Source: Cryptomeria japonica (Eukaryota > Streptophyta > Pinopsida > Cupressales > Cupressaceae). From it: a stretch of 64,000 nucleotides of DNA. The notes under the pieces are model-generated. The model did no database searches, was not told the origin of the DNA, and was given only the letters and a program-made list of their open reading frames with translations. The position numbers and the translations under genes are program-made. The DNA is taken from NCBI RefSeq assembly GCF_030272615.1, contig NC_081405.1, positions 652,758,920-652,822,919 of the forward strand. The letters run 5' to 3'. This document shows, in pieces, positions 46,864-57,829 of this stretch (within the stretch, counting starts at the first letter, position 1; the number at the start of each line of letters is the position of its first letter).

Positions 46864-48042
46864 TGTTAGGCCCAATATGGAAAGCTAATATACTAAGAGG
46901 GGAGGGGTGAATCAGTACTCTAAATCTTTTCTTCAACAATAACTTTACTGTTAAGCATAAACCAAAAACTGCTGTAACATAATATAATGCTAAAACAAAT
47001 AAATAACAATCATACACGATTCACTCCATAACACATATATTTTGGTTATGCAGAAACTCTTGGTTAGAGAGAAAAATTGCGGTGGGGATGGCACCCACAA
47101 CTTGACTACTGCAATAATAAAGGTTGCTTGGTTAGAGCTACATGTTTAGCTATTTCTGATAGCTTACCCTGTTAGGAGTATCAAGATCTTTAGATCTACC
47201 TTGCTAAAGGATTTTACAAAACTTAAACTAAATGTTGCACCTAGTTAAAGGCTTTACAATTTATAGACTTTGTTAGAGTCTTTTACCCTATTAAAGGTTT
47301 CTCTTACAACTCAAAATATTACAATAAAATCTTTACAAATATTTGCAACTTTACATATGAAATGTTATAGCAGATTCTATGTGCTCAAAATGAGATTACC
47401 TTGCTTATAGAATACCTCAGTAACCCATAAAATAACTCAGTAAACCTTTCTATTTACTCTGCTCCTTGATTGTTCTTTGAAATCCTTCTCGGTGACCTCT
47501 GTATATCTGCAACAGTCATAACACTCAGTGCTTTCCTATGATTTTGCTTTTCACATATGTCTTGCTTTCTTCTCACCTGTTGATCCTCAATTCATGCTGT
47601 ATAAATAGATCTCTTATGATGGTGATTATGTTCATGCATCGATCTTACAAACAAGATTCATTGAATGAATAACTATACAAAATATTTCATTGGATAGATG
47701 ACCTCAAGATCATACAAAATCTTTAAGGTGCAATTTTCTATGTGATAACGGTTCTTTGTTCCTCGATCTTGTAACATGTTTCCACACATGTGTCTAGGTT
47801 CAATGAATCTGGTAACACACTTTCACTCAGTGTGTGTTCACTCGGTATATCATTTTTGCTGCTTGGTAGACATAGAGTGTTACTCGGTAGACAACTCGGT
47901 GTATACTAGACTCTGTGACTTCTATCTTCTGTAACCGATTGCTTTAGTGCTTACCGACTGAATGTTCTGGTAGTATTAACTAACTAGAGTATATAGGATG
48001 ACTTTGGATATAAAACTAATGACAACTTAGTAAATAGCAACA
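46864..48042 (-). repeat. 3' LTR of G (1,179 bp)
   Basis: On the minus strand it begins TGTTGCTATTTACTAAG and ends GGGCCTAACA. The hairpin at 47050-47080 uses different bases in both stems from the other elements (GCA/TGC outside, CTCT/AGAG inside). Confidence 0.92.
47050..47080 (-). promoter_or_regulatory. Conserved LTR hairpin, divergent copy in G
   Basis: The outer stem is GCA/TGC and the inner stem CTCT/AGAG, with TTTTT and TTT spacers kept. Base identities differ from the other elements in both stems, but pairing is retained. Confidence 0.5.
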
Positions 48043-48400
48043 ATCTCCCCTTTTGACATTAGTTTTGAAATGTTTGAAAAAACTCCTTTCAAAGTCATAA
48101 CTTAGAATCTATATACTTACAAAATTTGACTAAACTGATAGTATATACAATAGTCAATAAATAGTATACTCAGATATACTCCCCTTATCAATATACTGTA
48201 CATAATTTTGATTTTGCATGCTCGGTGATCAATGTTCTGTGTTTACTGCACTTGTTCTTTTCTCTTTGATCACTGCTCAGTGTTTACTGCTCTCCTGTTA
48301 AATTCAACTGTGCATTTGGATACTCTGTTATGCTCGGTATACTCCCCTTGTATACTACACTCCCTCCTTTGATACTTTGATACTATACTCCCCCTTTTTG
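48043..48400 (-). other. Four purine tracts upstream of the 3' LTR of G
   Basis: On the minus strand purine tracts AAAAAGGGGGAG, CAAGGGGAG, TAAGGGGAG and CAAAAGGGGAGAT lie at about 48388-48400, 48341-48350, 48179-48189 and 48043-48055. The last abuts the LTR and is the likely functional PPT. The others resemble the extra tracts known from Sirevirus-type elements. Confidence 0.7.
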
Positions 48401-48419
48401 ACAAACATCAAAACTAGTT

Positions 48420-51400
48420 ACCATTCAGTGGAGGCAACTGGTCAAAAATGGATTTATACTTTGTCCTTGCATCGGTGAGAGCGGTAGAGAGGGCATCCTT
48501 GACACTGTCCATGAGTGAATTCTGAGCTGTAATGTCAGCTAGGAGTGAGATCAGACCATCTAGTGTGCTTCCCTCTGGTTGAGTAGATAAATGAGTGGCT
48601 CAGTTGATCTGCTCTTGAACAGATTAAAGATGAGGAATGGATAATGTCTGAAGAGTCATTATATCCATCCTAATCTTGTGCTCTTCATTTCGAAGTTCCA
48701 ACTGTTGAGCCATAAGAGTTTGCAATTTGGTGTAGAAATTCTGAATAGAATTTGGCTCGGTAGTCAATGTATTAGAGAGATTGGTGATCTCTTGTTCAAT
48801 GACTTCGGTTTTATTTTTGATATCCTTAATGAATAAAGAGAATGTATAGAGCTTTTGAAACAAATAAAGAATATGCTTAAAGTTGAGGGGACAACTCAGC
48901 AATACATTTGACTAGTTTGACTTTACCGATAGCAATCACTTTCTATACCTCTTCAATCATTTTTTCAGTTAGCTCTTTATCCTTCAGCTTGCTGAGGTAT
49001 TCAAATGCGTCTACTCCTGATGCTTCTAATTGAATGAGGAGTTCATCCAGTTGAATATGGATGGCAACATCTTTATTCACGGTAGCTTCAGGTAGCATGT
49101 TTGACAATAATGCCTTAACCTTCTGAAGTACACGGTTCTTTTTTTGAATAGCCATCTATCTTTCCTGTTCAGCTTTGGCTTTGCATAGCTCTTCGAATTC
49201 AATGAGTGCTTTCCCTTTCAGTTTAGAAATGTCAACATTTGGCAACACAATGGGCTTAGACAGATCTATCTTGGAACTATGCTTTTTCATTTTCTTGTCT
49301 TTAGAGGAGGAGGCTTTTACCGGTTGAACTAATACAATGGTTTGGGAGGCTTGTTTACCCTCGGTAGTTTTCTTGGTAGAGGCAACACTTTTGACAGTTC
49401 TTGTAGCCTCTATTGTGTCCTTCGGTGCTTCTATGCTTGGGTTCTCGGTGGCAACAGTTTTTGTGCTTGCATGTGCTTGAGAAGTCTGTTCCCCAGTGGT
49501 CTGAGAAGTAGATTCTCCTTTGGTAGATTGTTGACCCCCTTTCCCTTGATCAGTATCCTTAGGATGCTCAGTTGGGACTTGTTGAGTGACCGGAGGATAT
49601 GACTTGACTTGTTCCAAAACTGATTCACTGGATACCAGTTTGGCATAGGCATTACCTTCTATCATTTCTTATCCCTGATCCTTAGAAGCCATGACATCCT
49701 CATCTAATTGAATAGTTTCAACAGGATCTTGTTCGGTGATTTCAACTATTTCAACTGCACTTTGAGGTTCAGCATGAGGTTCATCATTCTTGAGTCAAAA
49801 TATTTCTTACCATTTTTCCTTAGTTTCATTCTCGACTTCAAGATAAAGACCGTTCATCATTTTCAATGCTCTCTGCTTTACTTGAAAGTTTGTCTATGAG
49901 GTCTTTAAATTTTCTTTAATATCATCCACTGACATGTCTGGAAAGAGATGTACCAAAACTCTTTCTCTAACCCGTTTCTCCGAGTCCATAGCATATTGCC
50001 ACCTGGTGTTAATATATGAATACAATGTTTTAGGAAGGAAATCAGTCACTTCCAATGGGACTATTTGGAATTTAAGTAGTGTACATACTACTGCTTCTTC
50101 TATTTGCCTCTTTTCATCTTCATTTTTGGAATCATATTTCACATATCTAAAATCTCCAAATCCACCATATTGCTTCAGATTAGCACAAAAGTTAGCAACA
50201 CTATGTACTTCTTCCTTTTTATTCTTAACAATTTGAAATTTATTTTTGTCTTTAGATTCGGTGTCACTGGACTCTTTGTTCAAAATGAGTCTCCAAGTAG
50301 ACTTCTTGTAATTTTTTGTTACCTTTGGAACTGCAACACTTTTTTGTTTCTTGCTCGGTGACACTGCAGAAGATCTAGTGTTTGGGCGCTTCACTAGAGG
50401 AGTCGGTGATACCTATGATGTATCCTTTTCTTCCTTTTCAAAATTTTCCCTTTTGGCAACTCGGTGCTCAATGTAATAGCTTCTTCTTGGGCTTCAGATT
50501 CCTCCTCGGTTATGACTTGAACACTCTTGATAGGAGTGGAGGAAGAACCTTCTCCAAATTTCTCAATTAACACTTTAATCATTTTAGTTGCTTTCCTTGT
50601 AGCCTTAGGTACTACAATGCTCATCTTAACTTTTTCTTTAACCTCTTCATAGGTTCCGTACCTGATTTCTATAGCATGCCTTGGAAGTGCAAGAAAGACA
50701 TCTATCTGCTATTGTGAAATGTCAAAATCAATCTCATAACCCATAGGTGACAAAGATTGAGTTCTCGGTTCCACCGCATTGACATAGTAGTAGTCAGTGT
50801 CTACTTCAGAGCATATATCATCCTTGTATTTCTCCACTAACTTGGGTGGAATCCTATACCTGTTATGCATCTTTTCTTGAAACTTGCTAAAATAATCATC
50901 CATAATTTCATTGAAGTTATCACCTAGCTGTTTGATGAAGTCATTGATTTGATGGGTGATTGGTCGGTGTAGCTCCCAAACTACATTACCGACTGATGGA
51001 AAGAATTTCTAAAAATTGAAAAACATGCACACCAAGAGTGATCCAAACTTCAGTGTGTTAGCCGAGTTGTTCTACTTCGGCTTCCTTATGGTGTTTAGAT
51101 TTTCAAATAGATTCTTCAACAACACTTCACAAAGATCAATCTTCATTCCCTTCTTCACAATTCTATATGCTAAATCAACAGCTGCACATGGTACACTGTT
51201 TTCACTTGCCGATTGAAAGAAAAAATAACCTATTACTCTAATGGAAAACTTCAGCTCCACATCTATGACATTATTCAGTTTTAGACCTCTATAATCGGAT
51301 TCAACTCCGGTTAAAGTGATCAATTCCTTCTGTGAAATCATTTTCTGAGCTCGGGCATGGTCATAAATAGGGTATTCGGTCATCAAGTGAATGATTTCTT

Positions 51401-51785
51401 TGGTGATTTTGAATGGTTGCTCCTATAACCACATGAAGTCATCATGAACTCTACTCAGAACAAACTTGACCCATTGGGGTTTGAAGACACGGGGATAGGT
51501 TAGGGCTTTGGTCAATCCCTTGACTTTAATGTGTTCAAACTTGTTATCTAGTTTTCCATCAGTACACAATTCATCATATGTGTCCTTGATCTCAACATGA
51601 CCTAGTTCCTCAACATGACATTTGGTGAAAAATCTAATATCCTCAACCCACAGAACCCTATCCGGAATGAATGAAAATGTCATTTTATCATCCGGTTCAG
51701 ATGCTACTTTGGGAGGTAGGGAATATTTCAATGAGGGCTTCTCAATGGTTTCAACAACAGTGGGTTTCTGAATCTTTGGAGCCAT
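48420..51785 (-). pseudogene. ORF2 of G: long protein of unknown family
   Basis: It starts at the ATG at 51785 (MAPKIQKPTVVETIEKPS). Blocks in order are VLWVEDIRFF with CHVEELG, LSRVHDDFMWL, KELITLTGVESDYRG, SENSVPCAAVDLAYRIVKKG, LKFGSLLVCMFFNF, GNVVWELHRPI, a helical block with MHNRYRIPPKLVEKYKDDIC, and a basic linker. Then come KQYGGFGDF, EKRQIEEAVVCTLLKF and NTRWQYAMDSEKR, a Ser/Thr/Lys-rich stretch, and a coiled-coil tail ending at about 48420. Stops at a few sites break it into seven open pieces, and some pieces are in different frames. Its homology to F ORF2 implies that selection once kept this protein. Function is unknown; a structural or chromatin role is only a guess. Confidence 0.8.
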
Positions 51786-52399
51786 TACAAACTCAGGATA
51801 TCTACTAGCGAAAAAAGCTTAAGGTTTGAAACTTAATTAGCAAATGCTTTCACTTAGTAAATGTAAAACAAATAATCACACTGATATTTCCCGATTAGAA
51901 AACTCTTAGAAATGCTTGAGATCGATGTGTAAATACCTTGAAATTCACTCGGGAGGTGTTTGATTGCCTTTGAATCACTTAGCTCTGCTCTCTAAAAACT
52001 TGGTAAGTGTGAAATGACCATGCAAAGTGCTTTAAGTATACATTTTACCTTGTCGAGCTTCGTGCAGTTAGGTCAAAAAACATTAAATGCACTCGGTTCC
52101 ACTAAACCGATTACCTTCCTTTCTGCCTTTTACTGACTAGACAAATTTCCTGCATTTACCGACTAGATAGGTCTCTTGCATTTACCGACTACTTTGGTGC
52201 TCTAGAAGACTAGATAGAATTTCAAACTTGCTAATGCATCTTAGCTATGCAGATTTTGGAATTAAGTACATGATAAAATAGGAACTGTTAAGATCTAACT
52301 TTGAGAGAATGTAGTCCCTTCATACCTTTACCAATTAATTCAATGTAGATGCACCTAACTTGGTAGGTAAGGTGCTTTCTTCATTAGTTGATCCATTTT
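51786..52399 (-). promoter_or_regulatory. Spacer between ORF1 and ORF2 of G, possible internal promoter
   Basis: This interval of about 600 bases has no coding content. On the minus strand a TATACTTAAAG string lies near 52040, about 255 bases before the ORF2 ATG. A CAAG|GTATTT donor-like site lies near 51940, with a possible acceptor shortly before the ATG. An internal promoter or a subgenomic leader with an intron is possible but unproven. Confidence 0.3.
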
Positions 52400-53690
52400 C
52401 CTTCTTTTTCCAAATCATCTATAATTTGCTTCTTATTACCACAGTATCTCCTCTGGGTTGATTTTTGCAATCTTTAGCCAAGTGTCCAACTTTGTGACAA
52501 TGAAAACATGCCATACAAGGATTTCTCCATGATCTTCGGTTGTTCATTCCAAACCTTATAAAATAGTTGGCACTTATATGTCCATATCTTCCACAACATT
52601 CACACCATATCCTTGTATTGTAATCCCATGGTACAACAGTATACTGTTGGTTAAGATCTATGTGAGTTTAGTAACCTCTAGCAGTTGCTCGGTGTGCATA
52701 GCACATATAGTTCTTCTGCTTAAACCAACACTTCTCAGTACTGTGTCCATATCTATTTTAGTTTTTACAAAACCCTTTGAGTTTTGCCTTCTGATAATTG
52801 CTAACAGACTTTGTCCTACATTGATTAGATGTGTGACCATATTTGTTGCAATTGTAGCAATAACCATCAGACCTAGTGACATTCGGTTGCTTACCTTTTT
52901 TGATTTGGCACAAGTTGGCAGTATGTCCTTGTTTTCCACACTAGTTGCAAATAGGCTTCTTTCCTTTGATATTTTTCTTGTTTCCAGCTTTCTTTGATGA
53001 TTCTCCTCTCTTGGTGATGTGGATTCCCTTTTCGGTAGAGTCTTTTCCTTTGTAACTGAGTCCTGCATCTTTGTTGGGTCTTCTTGTATTCAGTTGCTCA
53101 TCCAACATCTTTGATGCTTCATAACTCTTCTTCAGTGTTTCTTTGGATTTCTTCTCTGCTTCAAGTTCATCGGTCAATCTTGATAGTTCAAGTTTCAATG
53201 CTTGATTCTCATCATCTTTCAGATTTGCTTTATGATGTGCAAAACCCAATTGATCTGATAGATTACTTTGTATTCTAGTCATCCTAGTGATTTCATCATT
53301 CTTTTTCAGACACTAATGCTTCAATCTATTTTTTTCTCTTTCCATATCTCTTATGTTATCCTCGACTGTCCTCAATGCATCAAGATTTTCAGTCATCTGT
53401 GTGCTGAAATGTTCATGTTCTTTTTTCATTGCTTTTAGCTGATCAGTTAGTGCTTTGTTCTTTTCTTTCAATTCTCCAATCATCTCTTTAGTCTCTTCAG
53501 ATATACTGTTCTCAGATGATGTCTCAATTTGTTCCACTAGCTCTTGTGAGTCCTGTAGATCATTAGACAACCTTCTTCTGACTTTCAATGATTTTTGCAT
53601 TTGTCTTTGCATGTCTGCAATCACTTGATTAGCATGATCCAACTCTTCTTGCAGATACACAATTTTCCGAGATTGTTTATAGCCTTCCAT
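52400..53690 (-). pseudogene. ORF1 of G: coiled coil plus five CCHC knuckles
   Basis: The ATG at 53690 opens MEGYKQSRKIVYLQEELDHA. About 230 residues of heptad-rich coiled coil follow in one frame with a TAG at 53310. The knuckles are CN*CGKQGHTANLC, CYNCNKYGHTSNQC, CKN*NRYGHSTEKC, CECCGRYGHISANY and CFHCHKVGHLAKDC. Two carry stops and one lost its last Cys. After the fifth unit the frame soon ends. Knuckles 2 to 5 align with the four in B. Only stops, with no clear frameshift, separate it from an intact ORF of roughly 420 codons. Confidence 0.82.
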
Positions 53691-53752
53691 TGATAAGATC
53701 TTTTTCTTTAGGTTGTTAAACCCTTTTCCAAGATTAAAGCTTTGATACCAAT

Positions 53753-54930
53753 TGTTAGGCCCAATATGGAAAGCTAATGTACTAAGAGGGGAGGGGTGAA
53801 TCAATACTTCAAATCTTTTCTTCAACAATAACTTTATTGTTAAGCATAAACCAAAAACTGCTGTAACATAATATAATGTTAAAACAAATAAATAACAATC
53901 ATACATAATTCACTCCATAACACATATATTTTGGTTACACAGAAACTCTTGGTTAGAGAGAAAAACTACAGTGGGGATGATACCTACAACTTCACTACTG
54001 CAATAATAAAGGTTGCTCGGTTAGAGCTACATGTTTAGCTATTTCTGATAGCTTACCCTGTTAGGAGTATCAAGATCTTTAGATCTACCTTGCTAAAGGA
54101 TTTTACAACACTTAAACTAAATGCTGCACTTGGTTAAAGGATTTACAATTTATAGACTTTGTTAGAGTCTTTTACCTTGTTAAAGGTTTCTCTTACAACT
54201 CAAAATATTACAATAAAATCTTTACAAATATCTGCAACTTTACATTTGAAATGTTATAGCAGATCCTATGTGCTCAAAATGAGATTACCTTGCTTATAGC
54301 ATACTTCAGTAACCCATAAAATAACTCGGTAAACCTTTTTTTTAACTCTGTTCCTTGATTGTTCTTTGAAATCCTTCTTAGTGACCTCTGTATATCTACA
54401 ACAGTCATAACACTCAGTGCTTTCCATGATTTTTCTTTTCACATATGTCTTTCTTTCTTCTCACTTGTTGATCCTCAATTCATGCTGTATAAATAGATCT
54501 CTTATGACGGTGATTATGTTCATGCATCGATCTTACAAACAAGATTCATCGAATGAATAACTATACAAAATATTTCATTGGATAGATGACCTCAAGATCA
54601 TACAAAATCTTTAAGGTGCAATTTCCTATGTGATAATGGTTCTTTGTTCCTCGATCTTGTAACACATTTCCACACATGTGTCCAGGTTCAATGAATCTGG
54701 TAACACATTTTCACTCGGTGTGTGTTCACTCGGTATATCATTTTTGCTACTTGGTAGACATAGAGTGTTACTCGGTAGACAACTTGGTGTATACTAGACT
54801 CTGTGACTTCTATCTTCTGTAACCGACTGCCTTAGTGCTTACCAACTGAATGTTCTAGTAGTATTAACCGACTAGAGTATATAGGATGACTTTGGATATA
54901 AAACTAATGACAACTTAGTAAATAGTAACA
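53753..54930 (-). repeat. 5' LTR of G (1,178 bp)
   Basis: This is the partner of 46864-48042. Just inside it, at 53738-53752, the minus strand reads ATTGGTATCAAAGCT, the PBS. Confidence 0.92.
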
Positions 54931-55154
54931 CCTTCGTACCACTTGAGATCCTCAAGCCGCTTGGGGTCTACATACCGCTTCAGATCGGTAATCACTTTCT
55001 ACAAAACACCAATAGTCTAAGGACTACAATGCATCAGACTGGTTGGAACAAGTACCGGTTGATCTTTAACTTATACATACAAAAGTGATCTTAATGCAAG
55101 TGTGTGTCCATCAATGACAATCACAACATAATCATCAAAAATGCCAACAACCTC

Positions 55155-56285
55155 TTTTGCATGGTAGATAGTTATTATTAATTTAACTTGAAAATGAAGA
55201 AGATTTAGCTAAGATCGAAAATTGCGACTCCTTAATTACATATATAATGCAAGCCCTCTAAGGGTATTATGACAAATCTCTACACTCTTTTTGGAGATGG
55301 TCAATTTATGTCATCGTGGCAAGGGTAGGACACCGTGACTAGTACAAAAGTTGTGAGGAGGATCTATTCGGTCACATTTTCCTATAAATAGCTAATTTGA
55401 AACCTAAAATACTCATTTGTTTAGTTTTATTTTAGGAAATTTGAAGGAGATGAGTGAGTCCAAGGAGCACAAGAGAAGATATATGACAAGAATTTTGGAG
55501 GCCATCATTGTGTAGTAGGTGTGTGGACCTACAAACAAACTACACGACTAGGTCCCCCAATATGTACCTCATTGCCTCTTTTTTATTTTGTCTTTTAAAA
55601 AAAATAGATTTAGGGCCCAAAAATTACGGTATTAGTTGTGGTGCAGGATTTTGCACTACAATTGTAGTTGGTTTCGATGCAACTATTGGTGAATCAATTA
55701 AATTATGTATCTTGCGATGTAATTACAAGCTTGAGTACCACAAGTGAGTAGAAATGACACAATTGCCTCATTTAGGGTCACAATTTCTTTTTTATACATA
55801 GTTCTAAAATTAGATTTATTATTAGTTCAAGCATTGCACAAATAACTATCAAAATAGAAAGCTAATCTAGGTTTCAATTTTTTTTTTGATTTTTCCAAGT
55901 AGGTTTAGGGTTAGGTGATCATTTGATTATATGCATCGATTTTATGTAGGTTGTATTGTAGGGTGAGGGGTTCCAATTATACTGATGGTCCCTCAAGTGG
56001 TACCAACATAGGTGAAATGACACGTATAAGAATAGGTGCATCCATATATTAAGGAGACTAGTCCTCAAAGGAGGAGGATATAGTAGTTAATGAGGGTATT
56101 CATGATGGTCCTATTGGTGGTGAGGATGTGGGGGCAGACACATATGGTAAGCCAAATGATCAACCTCAAATAGAAAATCTACAAGCTTAGGTTGCTCAAC
56201 TCTTAATAGAGTGAGATATGACACTTAGGCAAGCACACAAGAAAAAAAGAGAGGTTTTTTGAGACATTAGATGGGTTAGTGATAG
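55155..56285. other. Intergenic DNA with small coding-like relics
   Basis: A short frame near 55450 (MSESKEHKRRYMTRILEA) and a broken hydrophilic frame near 56090-56270 (GEDVGADTYGKPNDQPQIEN) look protein-like but match no family I know. Element J cuts the second. No complete gene is supported. Confidence 0.35.
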
Positions 56286-57755
56286 TGTTGGCATTATGTG
56301 AACTGGTATGAGGACATGATGACATTGTATGTTGTCATTGATGTCAATATGCTGAAGAAGAGAGAACCGGTATGTTACCAAGAACAGGTATATGTGAGAA
56401 CCGGTATACATTGTGAACCGATATATGTGCCAAAGTGAAGCGGTGTGTTTGTTCAAGGTAAATCGACATGTGGTTATGGGAACCGGTACATGGAAGTTTT
56501 GTATGACTACCAGTTGGTAGTCTCAACTTCAGGGTTTTCGGTTGAAGTGCTTCAAGCCTGTATGACTCAATTGGTGACTTTGTGTGATGAGTTAGCATTG
56601 TAACGAAGAATAGATCATGTTGCCATGTTATTCTTGTGCGCGTGAAGGATCTTGCATGAAGGAGAGTGTTCCTATCTACCTCAGGAATGTGGGAAGTCTA
56701 TAAACGGTGATAATGCGTGATGGGTTATCAGCTGCCATGAAATCGGTGGAAAATGAATGATGGAGAACATCTTGAGATTGGTTCAAGACTGTTGCATTTA
56801 ATGCAATGTGCTCAATGGTCAGGATTGAACCATTTGAATTGATTAACCTAACAGGTTTAGGGTTTAGGGTTTATGCTACCGACCTATCTATTTCCTATAA
56901 GGTCGATGTTGTGTTTCTTTCTGAGGTTGTTGGCAAAAGTTGTGTGTGTGTATCCAAGAGAAGAGATACGTGATTCTTGCCAGACTAGAAGAGAGAAGTG
57001 ATATCTATAGAGTGTAAGTGCAGAAGGTGAAGAGGAGCTAAAGCAGATCTACATTGGCATTGAGTGTTGTTACCAGATCATTGTAATACCTATTGATCTC
57101 TAACCACTTCAACAGTTGGGAAATTTGTTAATAGGGTAGCTTTAACCGACTTACTGTAAATCCTTTAATAGGGTGACTCAAACCATTGAGGTCTTGAAAT
57201 CCTCTAACAAGGTAACCTTTAATAGGGTTTAACCCTTAACCGGGTGATCCCTAATAGGATCGGTTCCTAACAGAACCTATTGTATCAGTCTTTAACCAGA
57301 CAAGGCTCCTAACAGAGTGGACTTCTAAAGAGTTCAAAAATAGCTTGTGGGTATTCATCCCCATCGTGGTTTTTCCCAGTTGGGTTTCCACGTGAAAAAT
57401 CTGTGTGTCATGTGTGATGTTATTCATGTGATGGTTTCAGTGATCTGTGTCTGAAGGTAAAACATGTTGATCTAGCTGTTTATATATCTTTGATGATAGA
57501 TTACCTGTTCATGCACTAGGGTGAAATGGAATGAAGTATTAGATTGTATGAAAAGATAGGTGTCAACCGGTTTATGCTTGTCTTAGTTATTCTGGGTTTT
57601 TCCGGTTGTAGTCTGTTTAAGACCGATTTTACTGTTTGTCTATCAAAGCGCAGTGTCTGCTGACAAACTGGTTTAGGATTGTGTTTTTGTCTGTATTGAT
57701 TCACTCCCCCCTCTCAGTACTGGTTTGGTACTATCCGTTCATCATTAAGTTATCA
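56286..57755 (+). repeat. 5' LTR of J (1,470 bp)
   Basis: It begins TGTTGGCATTATGTG and ends TTAAGTTATCA. An array of AATCCTTTAACAGGGT-like units lies at about 57125-57300, the hairpin at 57366-57391, and GATTCACTCCCCCCTCTCAG near 57699-57718. Confidence 0.93.
57366..57391 (+). promoter_or_regulatory. Conserved LTR hairpin, copy in J
   Basis: The outer stem GTGG/CCAC encloses TTTTT, then an inner CCC/GGG stem with loop AGTT, then TTT. It lies about 365 bp before the LTR end. The role is unknown; a leader RNA structure is one option. Confidence 0.6.
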
Positions 57756-57769
57756 ATTGGTATCAGAGC
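57756..57769 (+). other. Primer-binding site of J
   Basis: ATTGGTATCAGAGC directly follows the 5' LTR and contains the exact TGGTATCAGAGC complement of plant initiator Met tRNA. Confidence 0.92.
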
Positions 57770-57829
57770 ATCCTACAGGTCCTCTATGTTATAAACTTAA
57801 CCGCTTGAGGAAAAGATCCCAGTCTAGTG

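Larger units (their letters stand above)
46864..54930 (-). mobile_element. Pol-less LTR retroelement G (ORF1 plus ORF2)
   Basis: LTRs of 1,179 and 1,178 bp (46864-48042 and 53753-54930) and a perfect TSD CCTTC (46859-46863 and 54931-54935) define an 8.07-kb element inside solo LTR H. The order right to left is 5' LTR, PBS, ORF1, spacer, ORF2, four purine tracts, 3' LTR. No protease, integrase, RT or RNase H motif is present. ORF2 keeps long open stretches, better than in F. By eye the LTRs differ at about one base in 17, so insertion was not recent. Confidence 0.94.
45948..55149 (-). mobile_element. Solo LTR H, split by element G
   Basis: Removing G and one TSD leaves 1,130 bp (45948-46863 plus 54936-55149). 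On the minus strand it runs from TGTTGGCATTTTTG to TATTCATCA. A perfect TSD ACCTC flanks it (45943-45947 and 55150-55154), showing it is a complete solo LTR made by LTR-LTR recombination. It carries the hairpin (46143-46168) and a run of 13 G in the terminal CCCC block. Confidence 0.9.

Noticed and set aside
55508-55747. 79-residue frame with a hydrophobic middle
   Set aside because: It is an isolated short ORF with no family resemblance and no second exon that I can see.
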